Below are positions 15,301-25,370 of a stretch of DNA of 64,000 bases, in pieces. The first letter of the stretch is position 1. Each line of letters starts with the position of its first letter. Below the pieces are notes generated by a model, which saw only the letters and a program-made list of their open reading frames with translations, searched no databases and had not been told where the DNA came from. A program made the position numbers and the translations under genes. This DNA is from Parapristionchus giblindavisi (Eukaryota > Nematoda > Chromadorea > Rhabditida > Diplogasteridae): the NCBI GenBank assembly GCA_943737045.1, contig CALSFV010000409.1:124001-188000 (forward strand). Reading direction: 5' to 3'.

Positions 15301-15899
15301 CATTTTTCATATCATTTTGGACTCCCGGTGTTCTGGTACCCTATTCTGAGGCAGTGCCGGGATACCGTTCCTGTAAGGACGCGTCCACGAGAGATTCCAA
15401 AGAGTAGAGAATTTCAAATATATGCAAATATTAGAGAAAGTGTAATGAGAGAGCCGACTTCGGAAAAAATAAACGAATTCAAGCGAAAGTGAGAGAGTAT
15501 GAGAGAGTGAAAGAGCGCAGACAGAGAAAAGAAAGGACTTGTGATTCGCAGTGGGTAATTATTTGACTGTATTTTCTAACATTTTGAAGATCTTAAATGA
15601 TATGAATAAAATCAATTTGCTGGAATTTACAACCTGCTTACTCTTTTTTTTATTGGACTATGATCAATCCTGTTAAGCTCTGTTAATACGTTGTGAAAAT
15701 GTACCTCGGTAATAGTAAATCTCTTTTTATCAAGTAATGATAGAGAAGAGTTTAGACGACATTTCCAATTCAAACTTCGAATTACAGCATTTGAAATGGA
15801 AATCGGTAGCGGTGAGCCAAATGTAGGCATTCGTTTGGCTATAATAAGATCAGCCAACCGATCTATTTCTATCTCCTCGAGGCTCTTGTGGACAGACAT
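332..15899 (-). CDS. zyg11-like: ZYG-11-like protein, copy A (3' end off window)
   Basis: Putative substrate receptor of a CUL2-Elongin B/C ubiquitin ligase. Exons in transcript order: 15899-15705, 14682-14580, 12575-12522, 11301-11201, 9360-9277, 8956-8757, 8129-7954, 7873-7707, 3847-3717, 3308-3203, 3020-2914, 2801-2635, 1573-1470, 929-847, 609-477, 420-332. All joins have GT-AG sites and compatible phases. The 2000 nt give 666 codons with no stop. By comparison with copy C, exons 17-18 should lie left of position 1. Residues 6-15 (SLEEIEIDRL) resemble a BC-box with the usual Cys replaced by Glu. Exons 4-7 carry leucine-rich repeats (LLQLDVSSCPLL, WPKLACIDIS). Exons 8-16 resemble the ARM half. 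Exons 2, 4, 15 and 16 differ from copy C by whole codons only, which suggests a maintained frame. The start is the ATG directly after TTTCAG. The family call is strong; substrate and orthology are unknown. Confidence 0.8.
1009..1138. mobile_element. CCGTATAAAAT MITE, short copy, intron 13 of copy A
   Basis: Ends CCGTATAAAATGCACTTG and GTGTATTTTATACGG. Internally deleted relative to the about 210-bp copies. Confidence 0.7.
1758..1970. repeat. 213-bp inverted repeat, intron 12 of copy A
   Basis: GGTGTTAAAATCTTGTAAAAG at the left and its complement at the right; GTAAAAGTAG units between. Confidence 0.7.
2306..2372 (+). other. tRNA-like sequence, intron 12 of copy A
   Basis: TGTAGCTAAGCGGTTAGTAG followed by GCGGGTTCGACTTAC. 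The arms are degenerate. Confidence 0.45.
3419..3553. mobile_element. CGTAGGCGGAGG hairpin MITE, intron 9 of copy A
   Basis: Left CCGTATGCATGAACCG and right GTTCATGCATACGG flank arms with TGTGACGTCAT and its complement. A near-perfect stem. Confidence 0.75.
4045..4254. mobile_element. CCGTATAAAAT MITE, intron 8 of copy A
   Basis: 210 bp. The ends are inverted CCGTATAAAAT. The inner part holds GGTACGAGACTCGCC on one side and the TAGCGGCTAGTAGC block on the other. Confidence 0.75.
4513..4636. mobile_element. TTTAAAGGGAGCG hairpin MITE, intron 8 of copy A
   Basis: Ends TTTAAAGGGAGCGTAACC and GGTTACGTTCCCTTTAAA, with AATGGTCTC / GAGACCATT in the arms and CGAGAGAGCG at the tip. Confidence 0.7.
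4740..5726. mobile_element. 987-bp palindromic element flanked by TTAA, intron 8 of copy A
   Basis: GAGGCCGTTTGTG at the left and CACAAACGGCCTC at the right begin arms that are inverted copies over nearly the whole length and meet near 5225. TTAA lies at 4736-4739 and 5727-5730. There is no coding capacity. The TTAA duplication matches piggyBac-type insertion. Confidence 0.8.
6451..6982. repeat. About 530-bp inverted repeat, intron 8 of copy A
   Basis: AATTCGATAGACCAC...GGGCCTGACGA at the left faces TCGTCAGGCTCATT...GGTCTATCGAATT at the right. The inner arms share GTACAAGAGAGATT. Confidence 0.65.
8228..8590. repeat. Dispersed repeat, intron 6 of copy A (inverse of 32500-32870)
   Basis: Shares, in opposite orientation with intron 2 of copy B, GTGCAATGGCAGGGTCG-type, CTCTCGTTC, and CTCCTCCAAATGGG-type blocks and CCCTCCCATTTTAGGG. 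Confidence 0.6.
9481..9756. mobile_element. TA-flanked palindrome, TCGTACATG family, intron 4 of copy A
   Basis: Ends TCGTACATGTAAAAATC and its complement, target TA. The arms carry GAACGGATCAGG and its complement. 276 bp. Confidence 0.75.
9976..10468. mobile_element. Second TCGTACA-family palindrome, intron 4 of copy A
   Basis: Ends TCGTACAGCGAAAAATC and GATTTTTCGATGTACGA, with TA on each side. 493 bp with near-perfect arms meeting at a C-tract near 10230. It lies 219 bp from the first family member. Confidence 0.75.
11387..11618. mobile_element. CACTGACGGCAAATT MITE, intron 3 of copy A
   Basis: Ends CACTGACGGCAAATTTTCTC and GAGAGAATTTGCCGTGAGTG. The arms share GTTAGCTTACTCC. It is the inverse-oriented relative of the copies in intron 16 of C and D. 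Confidence 0.7.
11669..11788. mobile_element. TTTAAAGGGAGCG hairpin MITE, intron 3 of copy A
   Basis: Same family. The arms carry CAATGGTCTCTTC and GAAGAGACCATTG. Confidence 0.7.
11850..11920 (-). other. tRNA-like sequence, intron 3 of copy A
   Basis: Minus strand ATGGCGTAATGGCTACAAC and GCAGGTTCGATTCCCGC. No paired acceptor stem was found. Confidence 0.5.
11993..12062 (+). other. tRNA-like sequence with CAT anticodon-like loop, intron 3 of copy A
   Basis: TAACTCAGTGGGTAGTAG, a loop CTCATAA with one mismatch in the stem, and GGTTCGATTC. The acceptor ends do not pair, so likely a pseudo-tRNA. Confidence 0.5.
12886..14096. repeat. 1.2-kb outer inverted repeat, intron 2 of copy A
   Basis: TTGTACACGAGCGACACTG at the left matches CAGTGTCACTCGTGTACAA at the right, and both sides continue into AAATAAATGATG. 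A second inverted element (13184-13912) lies within it. A related end lies at about 46130-46190. Confidence 0.6.
13184..13912. repeat. GTTGCGAAC-rich inverted repeat containing a two-unit tandem
   Basis: AATCTGTCA and TGACAGATT bound clusters of AGTTGCGAAC. Inside, two diverged units of about 105 bp (about 13610-13712 and 13725-13822) share CGTCTG-GG-TTTGCCG, ACAAGTAT-TAA and GGGGTAGG-GAGC-TTCGGA. A related GTTGCGAA cluster is at about 24305-24720. Confidence 0.6.
15208..15366. repeat. About 155-bp hairpin in intron 2 / exon 1 region of copy A
   Basis: GGCACTACTTCAGAATAGGG at the left faces CCCTATTCTGAGGCAGTGCC at the right. Lies in the intron between exons 2 and 1 of copy A. Confidence 0.6.
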
Positions 15900-15910
15900 C
15901 TGAAATTAAT
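15900..15910 (-). promoter_or_regulatory. Likely trans-splice acceptor before copy A start codon
   Basis: On the minus strand TTAATTTCAG immediately precedes the ATG at 15899. The same arrangement precedes all four gene copies. In nematodes this is typical of spliced-leader addition, but an ordinary 5'-UTR intron would look the same. Confidence 0.55.
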
Positions 15911-18008
15911 AGTTTCTTAAACTCTGATATTTTTTTCCTTCCAGGAACCCGGTAAATTTATTACAAGAATCCTTGCCAAAATCTCTACGGAAATCCAGCT
16001 ATGAAATGAAAAAAAAACGTGACCCCGGTATCGCTACTGAGAAAGAGCGAGCTCTATTGGGTTCCGGGTAGAATAAAATACCGGGGGAAGGGCATAATCA
16101 CGTCGTGTGAAGGGAGACTGAAGAAGGAAAGAGAGAAACGGATATGGTAGACACTTTCATGATGTAGTCGGCGTAAATTATAGTTATAAAATGACAAAAA
16201 AAGACATTTGAAAAAGCTCGTTCTAATTGCTTACTTTTGCATTAGGGAATCTCAAAGAAAAAAAACACAGAGTAAAAAAAGTCTAAAATGAAACTAGAGC
16301 TTGTGAAAGTGAAAAAAGGGATAGATCACTTTAAATGCGCATAAATTAGTATATTAGAGTTAAAGTAATGAAACTATGGTTTTAAAGTAGGTTGTGTTAG
16401 AAAAGAAACTATGTAAAGACTGACTATCTAGAGATAAAAAACGATCCAGTGTTTCGGCCCTGGTCCTAGACACTGGACCGGCCCGTGTGGGATGGGCCTC
16501 ATCAGTAGGATGACCCACACAGGACAGTTTTAAATAAAACGTTTTTTCAAAGGAAAGAAGAAGAACTTAATATGGTTAAAGAGTGAACGATTAAAAATTG
16601 ATTGAGATTTCTCTACGCTAATACTAATATTGTATACATAAAGCAAAGACACATAATGAGTTATTACCGACATAATGCACGGAAATTTACAAATTCGGAG
16701 CTCCTTGATATTTTAACACTTTTTTGAAGGATTTTCGGTTGCAAAATAGGAAAGACATTGGCAAGGTAGAAAAGATGCTCTGTCTAGGATTAGAGAGAGA
16801 ATAAAATGGAAAATCAAAAATAGGTTGTGTTGAAAAGAAAAAAAAGAAATAATAAATCTAGAAATAATAATAAAGAAGAAATAATAAAGAAAATAGAAAT
16901 AATAAAGAAAGAAATAATAAATCTAATACGACGCAGTGTTTTGGCCACGGTCCTAATGTCATTCTACACTCGTCCAAGAGTACTCGTCCAAGAGAAAGCT
17001 ACATAAGTGTGCCTATTATGTCACATAGTCCCACCCCAATATATATCATTGCCAGAGTGACTATCTGTTGACCTCGCTCTCTCCTCCTTCTCCCTCTCTC
17101 TTTCTCTTTCCATCTCAATCTCTCTTTCTCCTTCTCCTTCTCCCTCTCCTTATCCCTTTCCTTCTCCCTCTCCTTCTCCCTCTCTCTCTTTCTCTTTCCC
17201 TCTCCCTCACCGTCTCACAGCGTTCTCATGACTTTCAAAGCAAGAACGACCGCTCAACATACAAACTCTCTCGAATACAATGGTCTCTCCTTTGTCTTGC
17301 TTTGGAAGAAAAATGGCTTGGACCAGAATACTGTGGTCTCCCTCTTCTTCTTCCTCTCCCTACTCTTACCGTACTCACAGAGCAAATTCTCTTACGGGAT
17401 ATTTTGTTATATGAAATTGACTGCTTACAAGGGAACTGTCCCAACTTAATGTGGTCATATGACATGGGAATAATTTACCTGAATCAGTTTTCGATGCTGA
17501 TTACGAATCCGTTATCAAACGAGCTGAGATTCGAGAAAATCGATCTTGAAATTCGACTATTTGATTCGAAAATTCACAACTTGCCTACAATATCTACTAA
17601 ATTACAGCAGGAGGTGTTTGGATAATTGATGGATGAGTTTATGTACGCATTGGTATGGTTTATATAGGAAGTCTCACGAATTTCCGATTAAAGTAGCGAA
17701 TTTTAATATCGATTTTCTCGAATCTCAGCTCAATTGGGCAACGTTTTGTATTTATGTGTCCCTAATGCATTTCTCTATGTATATCATTATCATTCTTACA
17801 TGAAACCCACATAAAGATATTATTATTATTATTGTTAGAACATCAGAAACTGAATATCTTATAGTTTTCAAGAGGAATTGTCGCAGATATACCTTATAAT
17901 TATGAAAATGAAAAGTCAGAAATTATAAATTTACGTAAATTTTCAGTGTGAATACCAAATATGCCCTTTATGTATATTTTCGATACATTTATGCTGTAGT
18001 CGGTGCCC
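15911..18008. other. Upstream of copy A: no gene seen
   Basis: It holds a pyrimidine-rich tract (about 17080-17215), AATAAAGAAAT-type simple sequence (about 16840-16925) and ATTATT runs. An open frame at 17068-17625 is low complexity. Any copy A promoter should lie just above 15910. Confidence 0.5.
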
Positions 18009-18016
18009 ATTGTAAT

Positions 18017-18401
18017 CAGAGATGTTCGTTAATGAAAATTTTCGTTAATTCGTTAAGTCGTTAAATTAACGAAAAATAAGTTGTTAATTTTCGTTAACTT
18101 TCGTTAACTTTCGTTAATGCTCAAAGTATGAAATTTTTTTCCAAACACGTTTTTTTATTAGAACAACATGAACAGAGATGTCCCTTAAATCGATATATCA
18201 ATTGTTTTTAAACGAATGCAGCTTTAAAAACTAAAAAAAAAAGAATTTGGACAAAAAAAAAGATTTTGCCTAGAAGTGGGGTGCTAATGTGTAAGAAAAA
18301 TACATTTCTCCAACATCCAACCGCTCATTTTCATTAAAGAAAAAAAATTAACGAAAATTAATTTATTTTCGTTAATTCGTTAATCGCTAATGCCATCTCT
18401 G
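18017..18401. mobile_element. hAT-type MITE, 385 bp, 8-bp target duplication ATTGTAAT
   Basis: Terminal CAGAGATG and CATCTCTG are inverted. Perfect ATTGTAAT copies lie at 18009-18016 and 18402-18409. The interior is rich in TTCGTTAA repeats in both orientations. Intergenic between A and B. Confidence 0.85.
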
Positions 18402-19039
18402 ATTGTAATTATAAAATGACATAAAAAATTAAAATTAAAATGACATTTGAAAAAAAAAAGCTCATTTGAACTGATCACTTTTGCGTAATGGAAGCTCAAG
18501 CATACAGAGAAAAAGTGCAAAATGAAACTACAGCTGAAAGAAGAACAGCTATGAAGTGTTAAATATAACTCACCACGGGTCTTGCGCTCCGTGTATCACA
18601 GCTGGCGAGGTGATGTGTTTTAGCACTTTTCCTCTGTATGAAGTGATTAATAATTAGATCCTTGAGGGCAAATGTAAACATAAATACCGTTATTCAAGGC
18701 ACCCGAAATACTGCGGGAGATCAGATAGGCCAGTGATATTTATAGGCCAATTGCAGATTGTTATCGAATTGAGAAAAGTCAGAGAAAACAGGCTAGATTA
18801 ATTTGATATGCGTTAAATTGAGCATAAATTAGCGAGCGATAATGTGGACATAATGCATGGAAATTCAGAAACTCAGAGCTCATTGATTTTTTGTTTTGCT
18901 ATTTTTGAATCGAATGGGAAAGACTAAGAAGATGACCCAACTATGTAGATGCTTTTTTTACTGTATTGATTGGGAAGCAATTTTGGTACGGCAGGTAGAT
19001 TGCGCAAGGCTGATTTTTTAGGATAAATTGACATGTCCA

Positions 19040-21135
19040 GACTCCCAGAGCTTCGGTTACACTGGGAAGTAGACCGCGCGATAGTCACGGAGGGAGGACA
19101 AATGGTGGCGTTCTGGATCGGGATTTGTTCAAAATAAATTTGAGAAGAGAAGTGCATGGTACCCCAATCAATGGTGATTATGGTAGACTGGTGTCATTAA
19201 TTCAATCAGCGGGTGACTCCTCTACAATACCTATAACCGCTGTTCCCCGGTATTCTCATAGAACCATTAGATTGTTTTCGGAAAGATCAAAGATCAAACC
19301 GACCGCACAAGGAATGTCTCGGGTGCAGTGGATAGCTGTAAATAAGGCGCTTAGAGGAAGCATCCAACAAGATGCAGTTGATCGTATGACTAGGATGGTT
19401 GAGAAAGCAGTGGAAGAGGGTAGAAATTATGGGAAAGCAGTCGGTGATCAAAGAGTGGGAAGGGAGAGAATCATTAAGATGCAGGGAAAAGGCGGTATGG
19501 TCAGTTCACAAGCTGAAATTGAAGGAGTATTTAGAGATTATTACAATAATCTGTACCGAGGTGATGGTGGGCGCAATTACCAAGTGAAAGAGACTGAGGA
19601 GGAATTTGTTCCTATTGGAAGAGACGAAATAGAGAGAGTGCTAAGTAATTTCACTTCAGGTAAATCACCCGGTGAGGATCGAATTACGGGGGAAATGCTA
19701 AAAATTGGCGCGGAAATCCTTTCCCCTTATCTGGCGTCTATATTCAATAGGATTCTCAAAGACGGTATTATTCCACCTGGTTTCGGGGACAGTCGCACAA
19801 TTCTTTTACACAAGGGCGGGGACAAAACAACACCCAAAAATTACCGCCCTATTTCTCTCCTACCGGTTATTCAAAAAACCCTCACATCGGTAATTAATAG
19901 TCGAATCGGCCGATCATTAGATGCTCAAAGATCACGTGAGCAACAGGGATTCAGGGCTGGTCATTCAACCGCAGAGGGAATATTTATACTAAATACTCTC
20001 ATTGGGAACTGCAAGGAGTACAACCGCCCCATCTACCTCCTTTTTCTTGATGTTAGCAAAGCTTTCGATTCGGTGCTGTGCGATTCCGTCCTTTCTGCAC
20101 TCGAACGGGATGGGGTTCACTCCACATTCATTCGATTTTTGCAGTCCCTCACAGTGCAGAGTAAGAGTTCTATTGTGGTCAACGGAAAAGGAGTAGACGT
20201 TGCAATAGGGAGAGGTGTTCGCCAAGGAGATGGTCTAAGCCCGCGACTATTCGTTTCGGTACTTGATGCAGATTTCAAAGGAGTAAACTGGGCTAGGAAG
20301 GGCATACGGATTGATGGGGAGTACTTATCACACCTTTTGTATGCTGATGACTGCGTCCTTATTTCTCACGACTCGCGCCAAATTCAATCCATGGTGCGAG
20401 AACTCGAAAAAGAGTTGTTGAAGGTAGGGTTGCGGTTAAATGGTACAAAAACGGAAGCTCTCACAAATAACCCCAATGGTAGACCAGTGGTTGTTGGAGG
20501 AGAGAAGGTAAAGGTAAAGGAAAAGGTAGTATATCTGGGGCAGGAAATCACACTTGGAGATGGAAGATTTACGGGTGAACTTCATAGAAGGATTAGAAGC
20601 GCGAACTGGGCATTCTCCAAATATGCGGAATTTTTTCGTAAAAAGGGGGTTCCTATGTACTTGAAGAAACGGTTATTTGACGGAGTTGTTCTCCCCGCAT
20701 TCCTATATGGCGCCGAAACATGGTATCTTACTAGACAACAAAAACACAAACTCTCCGTTGCTCAGCGCAGACTCGAACGAAAGATACTTGGCGTCACTGT
20801 GCTTGATCATATTTCGAGCGAGCGTATGCGTGGCATGACGAGACTAAAGGACGTGGTGAGAGAGGCGGTGATTCGGAAATGGATGTGGGTCGGGAGGCTC
20901 TCGAAATCGTGTTGTGATCGATGGAGTCTAAAAGTGCTCGAATGGACTCCGCGTGGAAAAAGGAAGCGTGGAAAGCCGGCAATGCGATGGAGAGATGAAT
21001 TCGTAAAGGTCGCTGGTCCTCAATTCATGCAAATAGCAAGACACGATCGGACTCGATGGAGAACCCTAATGGCGACCCAGCTAGAATAACATCCAAATGC
21101 TGATAAAGTTGTTTAAATGTAATGTAAATAGACTC
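19040..21135 (+). mobile_element. RTE-type LINE copy, ends approximate
   Basis: This includes the RT ORF and a short 3' tail after 21089 (TGATAAAGTTGTTTAAATG). The 5' boundary is not clear. A possible remnant of the upstream reading frame (in a frame ending ...GVLDRDLFKINLRR) continues into the ORF from about 19090. No target duplication was found by eye. Confidence 0.6.
19125..21089 (+). CDS. RTE-clade non-LTR retrotransposon reverse transcriptase, 654-codon ORF
   Basis: Reverse transcriptase of a LINE-type element. Visible motifs: PKNYRPISLLP (about 237-247), QQGFRAGHST (273-282), FLDVSKAFDSV (307-317), GVRQGDGLSPRLF (364-376) and LLYADD (404-409). The catalytic Asp residues at about 309, 408 and 409 are present. 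The C-terminus carries the W-x-P-x-G-R-K-R-G-K-P-x-x-R-W region (about 606-622) seen in RTE-type and related proteins. The expected APE endonuclease domain is not in this ORF, and the sequence just upstream carries stops, so the element looks 5'-truncated or frame-broken. The RT region has no stops, suggesting a fairly recent insertion. It sits in the A-B intergenic region in the opposite orientation to both genes. The clade is assigned from motif style only. Confidence 0.85.
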   Translation: MFKINLRREVHGTPINGDYGRLVSLIQSAGDSSTIPITAVPRYSHRTIRLFSERSKIKPTAQGMSRVQWIAVNKALRGSIQQDAVDRMTRMVEKAVEEGRNYGKAVGDQRVGRERIIKMQGKGGMVSSQAEIEGVFRDYYNNLYRGDGGRNYQVKETEEEFVPIGRDEIERVLSNFTSGKSPGEDRITGEMLKIGAEILSPYLASIFNRILKDGIIPPGFGDSRTILLHKGGDKTTPKNYRPISLLPVIQKTLTSVINSRIGRSLDAQRSREQQGFRAGHSTAEGIFILNTLIGNCKEYNRPIYLLFLDVSKAFDSVLCDSVLSALERDGVHSTFIRFLQSLTVQSKSSIVVNGKGVDVAIGRGVRQGDGLSPRLFVSVLDADFKGVNWARKGIRIDGEYLSHLLYADDCVLISHDSRQIQSMVRELEKELLKVGLRLNGTKTEALTNNPNGRPVVVGGEKVKVKEKVVYLGQEITLGDGRFTGELHRRIRSANWAFSKYAEFFRKKGVPMYLKKRLFDGVVLPAFLYGAETWYLTRQQKHKLSVAQRRLERKILGVTVLDHISSERMRGMTRLKDVVREAVIRKWMWVGRLSKSCCDRWSLKVLEWTPRGKRKRGKPAMRWRDEFVKVAGPQFMQIARHDRTRWRTLMATQLE

Positions 21136-21670
21136 CCAAGGAGGGACCAAGCATGGAACACACTCTCTCATAGACAAAGAGTGCGAGAGAGTATGGCCAG
21201 AGCTTACAAACTAGCTCGAGGCTTGTCTTTAAAGCTTCGCTGCTCAGTACAACATAAGTGAGAAGAGTCAAAGAAAATTTTTTATCTAATATTATTCTTA
21301 CATCTTATGATAAATAACATTAAAATGGGACAACGTGATGGATGGTGGCATCAAGAATAGCGGTGTGGGTTTTGGGTTTGGGTATTAAATTTGTGTTTTG
21401 GTTGGACCTTAGCATAATGTGGAAAACTAGAGATCGGTAATAGCTATTACTAAATTTGATTTATTAATTTGATCCATTTCCCTTCTTCTCCTTAAGTATT
21501 TGAGAAAGACGAAAATATAATGCATGAATTTTCTCATTCTTCAGTAATCTGTTGGATTCGAGTGCCTCGAAGCGTTTCAGCACTTCTTCGACTCCTTCCG
21601 AAAATAAAATCCTGCAAAAGACAAAATGTAATATTAAAGGTGCACAACAAACTAATTTGAAACTCCTCTG

Positions 21671-21864
21671 GTATTTCAAAACTATCTAGCAGTCTACTTA
21701 TCATTCATACTAGAAGTAGACTTGCAATTCTACTTCTAGTTAGACGAAAGTTTAATGAAAGTGGTGTATTATACTTTAATGCTTTCTTTCACTTGTAGTA
21801 TACTTGCAGTAAACTTCTAGTCTTTCACGTAAGACTGCTATAATAGTTTTGAAATACCAGAGTC
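21671..21864. mobile_element. Diverged AAGTAGACTT/CTGGTATTTC hairpin MITE, intron 17 of copy B
   Basis: CTGGTATTTCAAAACTA at the left and TAGTTTTGAAATACCAGAG at the right are inverted, with GTAGACTTG-type units between. Further partial copies lie at about 3630-3705, 28200-28332, 42215-42300, 48610-48790 and 59515-59600. Confidence 0.65.
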
Positions 21865-22346
21865 TCTGCTCTGGCAATGCTCTCTCGATTGTTTCGTTTA
21901 TGATAGAGTGTCGCTAGAGCGGAGAATTTTAAAATTCGATCGGAGTTTGCCTTTAAAACTTGTGGGGTGGCAGCTAGAGATAAGAGTAGAATAAGAAGAA
22001 GAGAACTAACTTTAGGTAATCGCAGTCGTCAATCGTGGAAAGAGAAGCGATTGTTAATGTGTAGAGGGCGAACGTTTGAACTCCGGGATAGTTAGTGTTA
22101 AATAAGAGATCAAATAATGGAATGAATGTACTGCAATATATTATTAATCAATTATGACTAAGGTACTAATTGCAATATACTACACATGCCAAAATAGTAA
22201 ATAAATAGCTCATAACCGCAGGAATTTGTCGCACAGATGCAATTTTGAACCATTTTGGAATAAAAAACTGTCCAAAGGCAACCATTAATTTTAGTTTCGG
22301 TGGTGATCGTAAGGCTATCGGATAAGTCGACGATCGTGGCTATTAA

Positions 22347-22637
22347 AGAAGGAGACCCTTGAGTTAGCATGACTGACTCCCGCCACGATAAGCATGTTGG
22401 CTATTGTTTATATTATATGGTAATTGGCGTAAGGGAAAACTAGAAAATGAGAGAGCAAGTATGCAAATCGGATGGGCACTCTCTACACGCCTTGAAAGTT
22501 GTACTTTCAACGCGCATAGTGAGCTTTAAACATATCGGGAATCAATATCAGATATGTCTATCGATTCGTGCGATGAATATCCTCTATCATTCTATCCCAA
22601 CAGTCTTATTAGGAAAAAAACTCGAGGGTCTCCATCT
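22347..22637. mobile_element. TTAA-flanked MITE, AGAAGGAGACCC family, intron 17 of copy B
   Basis: Ends AGAAGGAGACCCTTGAG and CTCGAGGGTCTCCATCT, with TTAA at 22343-22346 and 22638-22641. It is 291 bp. Its interior shows the uninterrupted site that is split in the copy at 38892-39892. Confidence 0.8.
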
Positions 22638-22641
22638 TTAA

Positions 22642-22930
22642 CCGTATAAATACACTTGTTTGTTTGGCACGCGAGTCGCCACAATTCCTCCTCCATGTTT
22701 TGTCTTTCTCAAGAAAATAGTAATGAAATATAAAATCAGTTCGGCGAACTTCAGAGTGGTTTGGGGACGAGTTTATAGATGAATTAATCAAGGGAGCCGA
22801 GATAGTAAGGAACAGAGAGAGGGAGAGAGGGAAGGGAGGGAAAGGGGTCTGGGGGGATGGGCATCGCTCATTTAATATTTCTGTGTTTAGCGATAGTAGC
22901 AAGGATTTTTCGCAAGTACATTTTATACGG
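22642..22930. mobile_element. CCGTATAAAAT MITE, intron 16 of copy B
   Basis: Directly abuts the TTAA of the MITE at 22347-22637. 289 bp with inverted CCGTATAAA ends. Confidence 0.7.
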
Positions 22931-23691
22931 ACAATATTAACATTATTTTTATTTACTTTTCAGTTCATTAAACGAAATGCAGCATGAGTGCTACCATGAT
23001 GCCGTGTTCGAGCCTTGGACAATTGGCACTTCTTCGGTTTCTGGCCACCCGCCCCCCTCTCAATTACCCCCCCCCCCCTTCCCCTCCTCTCTCATTTGAC
23101 GTAGTAACCGATCCTCTTCTCGGTTGAAAAGTATCCGCCAATCCCATCATGATTGATTTATTAAAGTGATGAAATGAAAGATCTTTCTCCTCTTTTCCAA
23201 CAATCTCTCATCCTAATCCAATGATAACATTAGGAGGGAGATTTATCAACCCTGTTCGGAAGCGTTTAGGAGGGGACAGAAATTATTCACAGGGGAGTGA
23301 ATTCCAAGTATCTATGAGTGGTAGAAATATTATAAGGGATTATATGTTATTATTATGATCTCAGCTGTAGTTTGAATTTAAATTTTTTCTCTGTTTGATA
23401 ATACTTGACTAAAGTCTTTTACTCAAAAAAATACCGAAAAATTCTGCGATAGAATAAGTCATATTCGATGTATTCTGTGGTGATGCGAAGTTCTTCAACG
23501 GGCCAGCCTTCAACCCATTTTATCTGAAATTTATCATTGTCATCATATATGCACTGGGGAGATCAAAGATCAAAGAATAAAGATAACTCCACCAAATGTT
23601 GATCAATATACATGTTATTGAGTTGCAGTCCATCCGAATATAGCGGCGATGTAATCAAAAAGGATATAATGGCCACGGTGAGATATTGATT

Positions 23692-23694
23692 TTA
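23692..23694 (-). other. In-frame TAA in exon 15 of copy B
   Basis: The frame that runs on into the conserved segment SFLITSPLYSDG contains TAA. The aligned copy A codon is CAA (Gln) in CGC-CAA, so this is one C-to-T change. Confidence 0.75.
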
Positions 23695-25204
23695 ACGACG
23701 ATTATTGATCGGACTTCTCATATACATCTTGCTAAAGAGGAAAAGTAACAATGTTTATATTTATCTTTTCTATGTGTTAGAAAAAGGACAGAAAAACGAG
23801 AAAGAGAAAAGAGATAATGAAAGAGACCTAATTGTAACCATGACATGAAAATATTTTTCTTAAATCTTCATTAGTTCGTCTTACGCGAGGAAGTCGGTAC
23901 CCATGATGTCGAAAAAGGCTTGATGGTTCTCTGGCATCATCACAACTTTGTAGGCTGCCAACAGAATCTGAAAATTCTTGCGAAAATATTTTAAAAACTT
24001 CAAAATCAGAAAAGGAAAAAAATGAAGAAAAAATAATCAATTACTTAATTAATAATAAATTACTCACGAGTTCATTCCATGGGTGATTGGTCGATAAATT
24101 TTGTACCATACTGAGGAGAAGTTCAAGGCCATTGTTCCGAACAAATTGGAAAGACGACTCAGCCGACAAATCTACAATGGACACACAGGAATTTAAATAT
24201 AACAAGTTTCTTTTCCAATACAATATGATTTAGTTTTAAGGTGAAGACCCGCATGCAAATCTATCCCATCTCTCTTGTCAAGTGATATGTCCTTTGTTCC
24301 CATGCTCTCTAACATCGAAGAAAAGTTGCGAAGAACGTTCGAAAGAAGAACTTTCGTGAGCGCGCACACACATTAATTAAATTTTACACAAGTAATTCAC
24401 TGGAAAGTAGAGAATGTATTTGCCGTAAATTGATCAACTACTCACTACTATTTTACTTTTACCCACTGTCAATTTCCCTATTCCATTTTTTGCGAACTTT
24501 GAGAGTACGCCGTTTTTGCTCATTCTCCGTTACTCTAACACCTCGGCAGAAAATTGCGAACATTCAACATTATCTTTCATCGCAGCTTTCTATGCAACTT
24601 TTCATCGATGTTTGAGTGCATGGGATTTTGAGAGAATTAGAGAAAAGTTCGAAGGAAAGTTCGCGACTTTCTCTCGAACTTTTATGCGAACTTTTGATAG
24701 ATTGCACTGGCAATTGTTTTATGTTTTTTTAAAATTTTTGTATTATGTTTTATTATTTATTTTTATGATGTTTTATTGATGTTTCTAGCGATCAATAAGC
24801 GGAATCAGCATAAAGTAAACGATATACGACGTGTATAATAAATTTTGCAAATAAACAAGTAAAAATGCAAATTACTGAGCAGATCGCAGATTGGATCGAG
24901 TAAAGCAGAAGATCGCCATTCATCGTAGTCCTCACGTGCTTCATTTATTAGCAAGATCATAAGTGTTTCATCAGTGAGGTACGATAAGGCTTTGGGTTCT
25001 CTTCTCAGGATGTGCCCAACTTTGTTTAGAATGTAATGCAGGCTGAATACAATCATTTAAATATGATCTATATTATCAACAAAAAAAAACAACATGCAAA
25101 TGTACTCTATTAATATTGTATAACATACAATATAAAACTAGTTAATGTTTCGACCAGGGGTTCTAAACAGCGGAACCCTACTCAGCGGTGTTGGCATGAT
25201 TATA

Positions 25205-25370
25205 CACTGAAAGCAAACTTACCTGGCAAATCGTTACCCCGATACACTTTCCTGGCAAACGATTACCCCAAATGGTGAATTCAGCCGTTGAATAATTCTC
25301 GATTTGGGGTAATCGTTTGCCAGGAAAGTGTATCGGGGTAACGATTTGCCAGGTAAGTTTGCTCTCAGTG
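25205..25370. mobile_element. 166-bp TA-flanked hairpin MITE, intron 11 of copy B
   Basis: Ends CACTGAAAGCAAAC and GTTTGCTCTCAGTG. Near-perfect arms contain the duplicated GGCAAACGATTACCCC block. TA occurs on each side, as for Tc1/mariner-type insertion. Confidence 0.8.

Noticed and set aside
17068..17625. 185-codon open frame
   Set aside because: The first half is a translated pyrimidine tract. The rest shows no recognisable domain, splice context or conservation.
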